Source: Desulfobacteraceae bacterium (GTDB lineage: Bacteria; Desulfobacterota; Desulfobacteria; Desulfobacterales; Desulfobacteraceae). From it: DNA of 6,205 nucleotides. Positions 1 to 5,823 of the stretch are shown piece after piece (within the stretch, counting starts at the first letter, position 1; every line of letters starts with the position of its first letter). Location of the stretch: assembly GCA_015486915.1 (NCBI GenBank), contig WFQS01000228.1, positions 1 through 6,205 of the forward strand. The letters run 5' to 3'. Below the pieces are notes generated by a model, which was not told the DNA's origin, searched no databases, and saw only the letters and a list, made by a program, of their open reading frames with translations. The translations under genes were made by a program, and so were the position numbers.

Positions 1-744
1 ATATCCTCCGTAATTTTTTATTGTTTCTTTTGCAGCAACGGCCTTCATCGTACGGATAAACACAGGTTCATCAAAATACTGTCTTAAACAGACATTCTCA
101 CACGGAGCAGGGCAAATCATGCCGCATACATAGGGAAAAGGATTGGTTTCCGTGATAATTTCCACGGCTTTTCCGTAATTTTTCTTTCCTGTTTCAGCAA
201 GAAATCCGGGAATGTCAATGCCGGCGGGACAGGCTTTCTGGCAGGGAGGCGACGATTTTCTAAAGCATATCCCGGCCTGGCATTGTTTGTCAGTTACATG
301 AAGTTTTAAAAACTCTATGTGATCTGACAAAAGGGGTTGTATAAGTGACAATGCTGTTCTGCATAGATCAGAACCTTTTTTTTCAAGAATATCTGCAATG
401 AGCGTCAATTCTCTTACAAATGTTTCTGCAGAATTGTTTTTAGTTTTTCCGGAAAAATTTTCTGTTTTTTCCGGTAAATTATCAACGGGGATGTCCTCAG
501 GGCCTGGGATGTCGTGCAAAGCAGGTGTCTGACCCAAAGCAGGAATCTGATTCAAAAAGAGAGCCTGGTTAAAAGCACAAGGGGCAGCATTATGCATATC
601 AAAACCATAACAGATATTGGTGAGGACTATTGCACACCTTGCAATAATTTTCTTGTCAAATCTTCCATTCTCAGCCCTGTACCAGAGATCAATTAATTGT
701 TCCCGGGCATTGTATACTGCACACTCTTTTCTTTCCTGTTCCAC
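1..744 (-). CDS. N-terminal part of NuoF-C-like/GltD-like iron-sulfur flavoprotein (runs off left edge)
   Basis: The frame is open from GTG at 744-742 to the window edge, giving 248 codons. Residues about 168-219 carry the N-terminal iron-sulfur domain of GltD/dihydropyrimidine-dehydrogenase-type oxidoreductases: C168xxxC172PAGIDIPGF, then C207xxxC211PAPC215xxxC219. Ahead of it, residues about 110-160 resemble the C-terminal iron-sulfur region of NuoF, with a GSDLC motif, a helix reaching DHIEFLKLH, and CQAGIC. A second, weaker NuoF-like stretch lies at residues 8-60. The missing remainder should hold FAD- and NAD(P)-binding domains; that is inference from the family. GTG is chosen because it directly follows a TAA, no Met occurs before residue 50, and AAGGGG lies 12 nt upstream. 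It is probably the electron outlet or inlet (NAD(P)H) of the aldehyde oxidoreductase operon. There is no signal peptide, so it is likely cytoplasmic. Confidence 0.85.
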   Translation of the reverse strand, partial: MEQERKECAVYNAREQLIDLWYRAENGRFDKKIIARCAIVLTNICYGFDMHNAAPCAFNQALFLNQIPALGQTPALHDIPGPEDIPVDNLPEKTENFSGKTKNNSAETFVRELTLIADILEKKGSDLCRTALSLIQPLLSDHIEFLKLHVTDKQCQAGICFRKSSPPCQKACPAGIDIPGFLAETGKKNYGKAVEIITETNPFPYVCGMICPAPCENVCLRQYFDEPVFIRTMKAVAAKETIKNYGGY

Positions 745-840
745 TTAAATATACATCCCCTTAAATATAATTTCTTTTTGTAACTGCCATTTCAAAGTGT
801 CCACAGCGTAAGCCCCCTGAGGCTGATAGATCCAGACCAT
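745..840 (-). CDS. Possible 31-codon small ORF between ferredoxin and flavoprotein genes
   Basis: An ATG at 840-838 opens 31 codons ending in TAA at 747-745, which touches the GTG start of the flavoprotein gene. The peptide starts MVWIYQPQGAYAV and ends FKGMYI; I do not recognise it. The frame is shared with the ferredoxin gene upstream and is open for 46 codons after that gene's TGA, an open length that could arise by chance. No convincing ribosome-binding site precedes the ATG. In favour are the abutting stop/start, which suggests translational coupling, and the lack of any other use for this 141-base gap. Against it, a dispersed repeat motif lies at the upstream end of the gap, so the stretch may be repeat-derived. 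Confidence 0.2.
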   Translation of the reverse strand: MVWIYQPQGAYAVDTLKWQLQKEIIFKGMYI

Positions 841-867
841 CAGGACCCAAAGGCGATCAGGGATTTT

Positions 868-892
868 TGACTTTTTACGGAACCATCAACTC
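868..892. repeat. Short copy of dispersed repeat arm overlapping the ferredoxin stop codon
   Basis: The 25 bases here match 4462-4486 at 20 positions in the same orientation. Both begin TGACTTTTTAC and share a CATCAA core further on. The copy covers the last codons and the TGA stop (888-886) of the ferredoxin gene; on the coding strand it reads as TTGATGG followed by GTAAAAAGTCA. No second inverted arm is visible nearby, so it is a solo arm or chance-conserved motif. Confidence 0.5.
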
Positions 893-1362
893 TGACCGAT
901 GGCCGCCATTGCCTGCTCTGCGGCAAGCCTTCTTGTATCCTGACTTGTGTTTACCTTTGGCACAAATTTTATGGCACCTGCATCACAGAACCTTACGCAC
1001 TGGGGATCTCCACCGCAGAGATCACATTTCATCACTTTTTTATCCACAAAATCATAGGTCATTGCTCCAAAGGGACAGATTGAAACACACATGCGGCAGC
1101 CTATGCACCTGTCGTAATCAACACCCACTACACCAGTATCACTGTCCTTTGAAATTGCACCCATGGGACACACCTCAAGGCAGGGAGCATCATCACACTG
1201 CCTGCACACCATGGGCATGACCTTGCCCTGCATTTCCCATTTCACAATCTTTATTCTTGCCCTGTAGGGATTGACTGTTTTTTCATGCCACACGGAGCAT
1301 ACCTGTTCACACAGTCGGCACCCGGTGCATTTTTCCGGATCTACAACCAGCACTTTTTCCAT
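886..1362 (-). CDS. Four-cluster 4Fe-4S ferredoxin subunit of aldehyde oxidoreductase
   Basis: This 158-residue protein has 16 Cys in four groups: C12-C15-C18-C22, C53-C56-C61-C65, C86-C89-C92-C96 and C113-C116-C122-C126. That fits four 4Fe-4S clusters in a HycB/DmsB-like ferredoxin fold. Family members (AorA, BamC, YdhY) wire an aldehyde oxidoreductase-type tungsten subunit to other electron carriers. It starts 38 nt after the oxidoreductase stop, so it is almost certainly the partner of that protein. I chose ATG at 1362-1360 because AGGAG lies 8 nt upstream; the longer frame would begin with TTG and include that ribosome-binding site. There is no Tat or Sec signal, so it is cytoplasmic. The TGA stop lies in a repeat copy and the frame continues open for 46 codons, but the protein already has the family's usual length. 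Confidence 0.93.
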   Translation of the reverse strand: MEKVLVVDPEKCTGCRLCEQVCSVWHEKTVNPYRARIKIVKWEMQGKVMPMVCRQCDDAPCLEVCPMGAISKDSDTGVVGVDYDRCIGCRMCVSICPFGAMTYDFVDKKVMKCDLCGGDPQCVRFCDAGAIKFVPKVNTSQDTRRLAAEQAMAAIGQS

Positions 1363-1370
1363 TGCAGTTT

Positions 1371-1375
1371 CTCCT
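1371..1375 (-). promoter_or_regulatory. Ribosome-binding site of the ferredoxin gene
   Basis: AGGAG on the minus strand lies 8 nt before ATG 1362-1360. It fixes the start and excludes the TTG-initiated frame 27 nt further upstream, which would place this site inside the coding sequence. Confidence 0.75.
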
Positions 1376-1400
1376 AAAACTTTTATCAAAAATTTTACCT

Positions 1401-3308
1401 TTAAAGCAGATTTGAAGGTTCATTATCAAGACCGAGTTTTGTCAGGGTTTCTTCCATGGGAACACCGTCTTTATCCCAGCCGTGAAGCTGATAGTATTCA
1501 TCAAGCATCAATGAAAATTTATCCCTGTCGATGCATCTTCCCCTTACAACGGGAAGCCCTAAGGGCACCGGTTCATCAAAATAACGGTCAACAAGGTTGT
1601 CCTGGGATCTGTCAAGCCCCTCCCTGATATTGAAAAGTCTCTCCATGGTATAGGCACGGTCTGCAACATCCCATATCTCCCGTGGAGTAAACTCCATACC
1701 GGTATTAAGATAGATCAGTTTTGCCCATTCATCAAAGGCCGGCATGTTGGGTCCGAGAAATACTGTGTGGTATTTGCAGATGCCAAGGCAGTCAACTGCT
1801 TCATAGCAGATTTCCTGCCACAGCACTTCCCAGGGCTTGCCCTCATAATCTCTGAAATCAGATGTAAGAGGTCCATCGTATGGAACCGGACTCCCGTATC
1901 TTTTACGCAGAAATTTTTCCGGCAGATGGTAAAGGTCTATGGCAGGCCGTCCCCTTAAATGATCAGATCCCCTTGAAGAAACAGCAATATTTAATGCAAG
2001 GGCCGGGGTGGGCCGTTCATCTGAATGAAGATTACTCATCCCCTTGACATGGACCTGGTATTTAATGGAATCTTTCCCAATGATTTTTGCAGCACGGATG
2101 GGACCTTCGGCAAGGATATCGCCGATTCCCTCACGATTTGCTATCATATGGATAAGCTTAATGACAGCCTCGTCATTTCCCCAGGTGAGATCAAGACCGC
2201 CTGTATCTTCTTTTGTTATAATTCCCTTTTCATATAATTCCATGGCCCAGGCAATCATGCTGCCCGCCTCAAGGTTGTCAATCCCGTAATAATCCACAAG
2301 ATGATTACCCGTTAAAACCGTTGTCTTGCTCCTGCAGCCGACTTCCGCACCAAAGGCTCCAAGTGAGGTGTATTCAGGCCCTTCGTCGTAGGTGCCCTTA
2401 TAATCCCCTTCTTTAATTATATATTTTCCCCTGCAGTGCACCTGGCATCCAAAGCAGCCTGCAGTTCCGATGAGGTCTTCTTCTATGGATTCAGGCTCTA
2501 TATCATCGGCATCGAGTAACTGATTTGCCTGGAAATTTCTTGTCCTTACAAGGCCTGTGGAGTTTGTAACGCCCCAGATAAAAGGTGTTCCAAGTTTCTG
2601 CATGGTTTTTGACACCTTTGCAGACACAACCTGGTTTATAATTTCCTTGTTGTACTCAAGGGCCTCCATGGGGTGTGCTATATTTATATCCATTGTGCCC
2701 TTTGCAGCAATGGCCTTTAAATTTTTTGAGCCCCAGACAGCTCCCATTCCGGTTCTTCCGGCGGCATTTTTAACTGAAGTCCTCACACAGGCGTATCTGA
2801 CAAGTTTTTCTCCGGAAACTCCGATGCAAAGGGATTTCACATCCATGTCGTTTAGTTCTTCCTGGATCATGGTCTGGGTGAGACATGTGTCTTTTCCCCA
2901 GATATGTGCAGCATCCCTGATCTCTATTTTTCCATTGTTAAGGAAAAGATAAACCGGTTTTTCAGCTTTTCCCTTTATCACAAGGTTATCAAAACCTGCC
3001 AGGCGCATTTCCGGACCAAAGAAACCTCCCACATTGGCTGAACCCACAAATCCGGTAAGTGGAGATTTGGCAGCAACATGGGTTCTTGATGATGCAGATG
3101 CCAGGGTGCCCACAAGGGGGCCTGCACTGACAAGGGCAGCATTTTCTGGTCCTAAGGGATCTGCGTTTTTCGGAACGTGATTGTACAGAAGATACATGTC
3201 AAGTCCCCTGCCGCCAAGATACAGTCTTCTTATTTTTTCCGAAATCGGCTCAATTTTTATTTCTCTGGTGGTTAAATCAATATAAGCAATTTTTCTGTTC
3301 ATGGACAT
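1401..3308 (-). CDS. Tungsten-containing aldehyde:ferredoxin oxidoreductase family protein, catalytic subunit
   Basis: This 635-residue protein spans the full length of the family. It oxidises aldehydes to carboxylic acids, or the reverse, at a tungsten-bispterin site. The N-terminal domain (about 1-205) has the usual LYLGGRGL and AAKSPLTGFVGSANVGGFFGPE segments and the pterin-binding GRTGMGAVWGSKNLKAI (184-200). C285xxC288xxxC292 and C511 in DCLGIC bind the single 4Fe-4S cluster. GPEY (E312) and SDHLRG (H450) probably match the active-site Glu and His of Pyrococcus AOR. These canonical motifs argue against BamB-type benzoyl-CoA reductase. The substrate cannot be read from sequence. ATG 3308-3306 is chosen over an upstream GTG and an out-of-frame ATG because GGAGGT lies 7 nt before it. 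It starts 1 nt after the zinc-ribbon stop, so the two are probably translationally coupled. No signal peptide is present. Confidence 0.95.
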   Translation of the reverse strand: MSMNRKIAYIDLTTREIKIEPISEKIRRLYLGGRGLDMYLLYNHVPKNADPLGPENAALVSAGPLVGTLASASSRTHVAAKSPLTGFVGSANVGGFFGPEMRLAGFDNLVIKGKAEKPVYLFLNNGKIEIRDAAHIWGKDTCLTQTMIQEELNDMDVKSLCIGVSGEKLVRYACVRTSVKNAAGRTGMGAVWGSKNLKAIAAKGTMDINIAHPMEALEYNKEIINQVVSAKVSKTMQKLGTPFIWGVTNSTGLVRTRNFQANQLLDADDIEPESIEEDLIGTAGCFGCQVHCRGKYIIKEGDYKGTYDEGPEYTSLGAFGAEVGCRSKTTVLTGNHLVDYYGIDNLEAGSMIAWAMELYEKGIITKEDTGGLDLTWGNDEAVIKLIHMIANREGIGDILAEGPIRAAKIIGKDSIKYQVHVKGMSNLHSDERPTPALALNIAVSSRGSDHLRGRPAIDLYHLPEKFLRKRYGSPVPYDGPLTSDFRDYEGKPWEVLWQEICYEAVDCLGICKYHTVFLGPNMPAFDEWAKLIYLNTGMEFTPREIWDVADRAYTMERLFNIREGLDRSQDNLVDRYFDEPVPLGLPVVRGRCIDRDKFSLMLDEYYQLHGWDKDGVPMEETLTKLGLDNEPSNLL

Positions 3309-3309
3309 T

Positions 3310-3561
3310 TCATGCACCTCCCTGTTTTTCCATTTCTTCCCGGCTCAATCTCTCATTTGTCTCCCATACCGGCCCCCGGATACGGGGCTCATCAGGAGTA
3401 AACCATGATATTCTCCATGCATAGCCGCAATTCGGGCAGGTAAATTCAGTTGCCCCTTTTGAAGGTTCAACACGTTCAAAACAGTACAGACATCTGAACT
3501 GTCCCGTTGTCCTTCCCTTTATGCTTTTTCTTGATGCATTTTTGTCTGATGAATCTGCCAT
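3310..3561 (-). CDS. Small zinc-ribbon/rubredoxin-like protein, first gene of the AOR operon
   Basis: This 83-residue protein has two CxxC knuckles, C24LYC27 and C42PNC45, 14 residues apart, in a zinc-ribbon arrangement; the second, CPNCGY, also resembles a rubredoxin half-site. The N-terminus is short and basic, and the C-terminus is charged and probably helical. The function is unknown. Sitting 1 nt before the aldehyde oxidoreductase start, with that gene's GGAGGT inside its last codons, it could be a maturation or metal-handling factor, a small regulator, or an electron carrier; all three are inference. A GGGGG-type ribosome-binding site lies a few bases before ATG 3561-3559. It is the promoter-proximal gene, with 175 bases of non-coding DNA upstream. 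Confidence 0.85.
   Translation of the reverse strand: MADSSDKNASRKSIKGRTTGQFRCLYCFERVEPSKGATEFTCPNCGYAWRISWFTPDEPRIRGPVWETNERLSREEMEKQGGA
3316..3321 (-). promoter_or_regulatory. GGAGGT ribosome-binding site of the oxidoreductase gene
   Basis: A perfect GGAGGT lies 7 nt before ATG 3308-3306 and within the final codons of the zinc-ribbon gene. It overlaps the alternative GTG start at 3317-3315, which rules that codon out. Confidence 0.85.
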
Positions 3562-3639
3562 ATTTCCCCCATAAGCAAATTTATAAATATTAAATTTTGT
3601 AGATTTTCGATCTTATCATGTAAATTTTGGCAAGTGTTC

Positions 3640-3723
3640 ATATTCGCCTATTTGGGACTGTAAAAGCATACTAATGCTATTGTGAAGGCCAAAATAGGTG
3701 AAAATGGAGTGCTGGCCGAATAT
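3640..3723. repeat. Nested, mutually exclusive inverted repeats upstream of the AOR operon
   Basis: TTCGCCTATTTGG (3643-3655) pairs with CCAAAATAGGTGAA (3689-3702) with one mismatch and one bulge. ATATTCG plus CC (3640-3648) can instead pair with GGCCGAATAT (3714-3723). A perfect AGCAT-ACTA-ATGCT hairpin (3665-3678) sits inside. The arms compete for the same bases, so only one large structure can form at a time. No T-run follows on either strand, so it is not a standard terminator. It lies between the epimerase stop and the operon's first gene and could be an operator, a leader switch or a small mobile remnant. Confidence 0.55.
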
Positions 3724-3736
3724 TTACGGCTGATTT

Positions 3737-4147
3737 TTAATCTCTCTGGCAAAGCTCAACCAACACCCCAGAAGTTGCCTTTGGATGAAGAAAGGCTATT
3801 TTTGCGCCTCCTGCACCATTCCGGGGTTTTTCATCGATAAGGCGGACACCTTTTTCTTTAAGCTCCTTAAGGGCCTCCTCAACATTTTCAACCCTGAATG
3901 CAACATGCTGGATTCCTTCACCCCTTTTCTCAATATACTTGGCAACTGGTCCATCAGGAGATGTGGATTCAAGAAGTTCAATCTCACTTCCTGTTTCGCC
4001 CACGGGCAGGAAACCGGTTGTAACTTTCTGTGCCTCAACGGTTTCCTTTCCTGCAAATTTAAGCCCAAGAACATCAGACCAAAAATTTTTCCCATTTTCC
4101 ATATCTTTAACTGCAATACCCAAGTGATCAATTCCTTTTATTTCCAT
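3737..4147 (-). CDS. mce: Methylmalonyl-CoA epimerase
   Basis: This 136-residue single-chain protein has the vicinal-oxygen-chelate fold typical of the family. It interconverts (R)- and (S)-methylmalonyl-CoA, linking propionyl-CoA metabolism to succinyl-CoA through methylmalonyl-CoA mutase. Probable metal ligands are H8 in IDHLGIAV, E57 in EIELLE, H81 in GIQHVAF and E131 in VLVELC. The repeated beta-alpha-beta halves run about 4-60 and 77-135. Length and the [13 protein letters not shown] loop near the C-terminus are standard. Ribosome-binding options are AAGGA just before the ATG or GGGGGA about 8 nt upstream. It stands alone: a terminator lies upstream at 4253-4297, and 175 bases separate it from the next operon. 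No mutase or carboxyltransferase gene is in the window. The oxidoreductase operon need not be functionally linked to it. Confidence 0.95.
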   Translation of the reverse strand: MEIKGIDHLGIAVKDMENGKNFWSDVLGLKFAGKETVEAQKVTTGFLPVGETGSEIELLESTSPDGPVAKYIEKRGEGIQHVAFRVENVEEALKELKEKGVRLIDEKPRNGAGGAKIAFLHPKATSGVLVELCQRD

Positions 4148-4208
4148 TGTCCTTTTCCCCCATTTGAAAAAGTAATTTATTTAAAATTCACCAATAAAAT
4201 TCAATCCC

Positions 4209-4239
4209 AATAGATGCTCCAAATATCAAATAAAGTCAA
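4209..4239 (-). promoter_or_regulatory. Possible promoter of the epimerase gene
   Basis: On the minus strand TTGACT (4239-4234) is followed after 19 nt by TCTATT (4214-4209). The -35 box is good, the -10 box matches the consensus at 4 of 6 positions, and the spacing is long. The position between the upstream terminator and the gene is right. Confidence 0.25.
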
Positions 4240-4252
4240 CCATAAATTGCAC

Positions 4253-4297
4253 AAAAAAGCCCGCCACTGGAATCGATAAAATCCTGAGGCAGGCTTT
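4253..4297 (-). terminator. Rho-independent terminator after the HdrD-like gene
   Basis: On the minus strand AAAGCCTGCC (4297-4288) pairs with GGCGGGCTTT (4265-4256) over 10 bp with one G-T wobble, with a 22-nt loop. A run of six T (4258-4253) follows and overlaps the stem end. It is about 205 nt past the HdrD-like stop and isolates the epimerase from upstream transcription. The opposite strand has only a short T-run after the stem, so the minus direction is preferred. Confidence 0.75.
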
Positions 4298-4380
4298 AAG
4301 TTGAACTTTTTGAGCGTTAACTAAGGTGTTACTCAAACATATTATAATGTCGTGGTTCGTTAATTACACTGACCTAATTC

Positions 4381-4486
4381 TGATTGTCCCGTAAAAAGTC
4401 TGAAATGCTAAAACTGCTATTAATAATTTCAGTATGTTGTGGCTGAAAAAATCCCAAAATCTGACTTTTTACAGGTTCATCAATTC
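4381..4486. repeat. MITE-like inverted-repeat element
   Basis: A perfect 10-bp inverted repeat, GTAAAAAGTC (4391-4400) and GACTTTTTAC (4463-4472), is flanked by partly matching outer bases (TGAT and CC on each arm), with 62 bases between. Inside, CTGAAAT (4400-4406) can pair with ATTTCAG (4426-4432), which alternatively pairs through TTTCAG with CTGAAA (4443-4448). No transposase is encoded. The right arm recurs at 868-892. It fills most of the gap between the HdrD-like stop and its terminator; it may be a small non-autonomous element or a folded 3' untranslated region. Confidence 0.5.
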
Positions 4487-4503
4487 TTATTCATTAAATT
4501 TAA

Positions 4504-5823
4504 TCAAAATCCGGTTTCGGGATGAAAAACATTTAATTCCTTAAGATCATCACGGAGATATTCACGTTCATTGGGACCGAGAATTCCAAGAGAAAGACAG
4601 ATCAACGTCCACAGATGTACAACACCGTATCCTCCTCCGTAATGTTCGCTTAATTCATGGATCTGGGCGTGACAGTTATGGCATGCTGCAATGCAGTAAT
4701 CAGCCTTGGTCGCCTGGATCTGGTCATCCTTGGTTTTTCCATAGGCAAGTCTTTCATCCTTAAAACCTGACTGGAGAAAGCCGCCGCCGCCACCGCAACA
4801 GAAATTATTTGATCTGTTCGGGGTCATATCAATGAAGTTTTCTTCCCCCACAACGGATTTCACAATAAACCTTAAATCCTCTGCAATGGGGTCTCCAAAT
4901 GATTTACGAACAATCTGGCATGGATCCTGAACTGTAAACTTTATTTTCAGATCCTTGTTCCAGTCGGAATTAACTTTAAGTTTTCCTTCCCTGATCCATT
5001 TTGCATAATATTCATATATATTTTTAATTTCAAAATCATGCTCTATATTAAATTTTCTCACTCCTTCCAGGACTGAATATGTTACGTGCCCTCACTCGGT
5101 GTTGAGAAACGTTTTACACCCCACTTCCTTTGCCGCATTAACGGTCTGTGTTGTAAGATGCTTCCATGCGTCATCATCGGCAAGAAACATGCAGTAATTT
5201 TCTCCTCCCCATCCCTTGCTTGTATATGTCCAGTCCACACCAACAGTATGGAGTATTTTCCACAGGGGAACAAGCTCATCGGGCTCGGTAACCGGCTCCC
5301 TTGAATTTTGGTTTAAAACAAATTCAGCTCCTTTCTTATCGATGGGAGCCTGCATATCTGCAAATTCAGGCTGATTTTCCTGATACTCCTCTAGCACATC
5401 ACCCACAACAAAAATAAAATCATCCACAGGAGTACCCATGGCACTGCCCGATTCATTGGTAAGAGCTGCATCACATGATCCAAGGATACCCTTTGGCCTT
5501 GTTTCCCTTGGCCATGCTGCCCTGACATTATAGACAAGAGCAGGTATATTTATTTCCATGGGACATACATGCACACATCTCTGGCACATTGAACACATCC
5601 ATGCCCAGTTTGAACTTAAAAGTTCATCATCCATTCCAAGGGCCGCCATCCTTAAAAACTTTCTCGGGTCCATTCCCTCAAGTCCCGTAGCTGGACAGCC
5701 CGATGCACATGCCCCGCATGTAAGACAGGCATTAAGATTCCCGCCATCCGGCAGAAGTTCCATTACCTTGTCTTTAAAAATACTTTTTTTCTCACCACTA
5801 ATTTTAACAGCTGCTTCACCCAT
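4504..5823 (-). CDS. HdrD-like (Fe-S)-binding oxidoreductase, probable selenoprotein (in-frame TGA at codon 244)
   Basis: This is one 439-codon gene read through TGA at 5094-5092. Residues 33-43 (CLTCGACASGC) and 77-87 (CSMCQRCVHVC) bind two 4Fe-4S clusters. A C-terminal CCG domain has C302, C342-C343 in a CCGGGGG stretch and C381xxC384, as in HdrB/HdrD, where it binds a special 4Fe-4S cluster. The first CCG-like half is degenerate, with C211, C236 and the TGA inside NTE-X-GHVTYSVLEG, where relatives as I recall them have Cys. Overall layout resembles HmcF/TmcB proteins of sulfate reducers, which handle electron transfer with membrane complexes. No such partner is in the window. ATG 5823-5821 follows GGAGG by 10 nt. 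There is no signal peptide or membrane span. The alternative is a nonsense mutation; the SECIS-like hairpin and intact downstream frame make selenocysteine more likely. Confidence 0.85.
5057..5094 (-). promoter_or_regulatory. UGA codon with bacterial SECIS-like hairpin
   Basis: After TGA (5094-5092) the transcript can fold TTCAGTCC (5077-5070) against GGAGTGAG (5064-5057): seven pairs including one G-U, with one internal G-G mismatch and apical loop TGGAA (5069-5065). The loop begins 23 nt after the TGA and has G at its second position. Known bacterial SECIS elements have this geometry: an apical loop roughly 16-37 nt downstream with a G among the first two loop bases. I folded it by eye only. 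Confidence 0.55.

Noticed and set aside
886..888. Ferredoxin TGA as a second selenocysteine codon
   Set aside because: The protein is already of normal length with all four clusters complete, no good hairpin with a G-containing loop follows at the right distance, and the extension is not recognisable.
867..1220. Plus-strand 117-codon ORF over the ferredoxin gene
   Set aside because: His/Leu-rich antisense shadow of Cys-rich coding sequence.
1401..3308. BamB, the tungsten subunit of class II benzoyl-CoA reductase
   Set aside because: Canonical AOR GPEY and SDHLRG motifs are kept, the sequence does not follow the BamB pattern I know, and no other bam genes are visible.
3785..4213. Plus-strand 142-codon ORF over the epimerase gene
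   Set aside because: It is antisense to a clear methylmalonyl-CoA epimerase gene and its Cys/Phe-rich translation has no domain pattern.
4256..4297. Bidirectional terminator
   Set aside because: On the plus strand the stem is followed by only three T before AAG, and no plus-strand gene ends nearby.
4504..5823. Pseudogene or frameshifted pair of Hdr fragments
   Set aside because: The frame does not shift, codons and motifs are intact on both sides, and the single TGA falls in an expected Cys position with a SECIS-like hairpin behind it.
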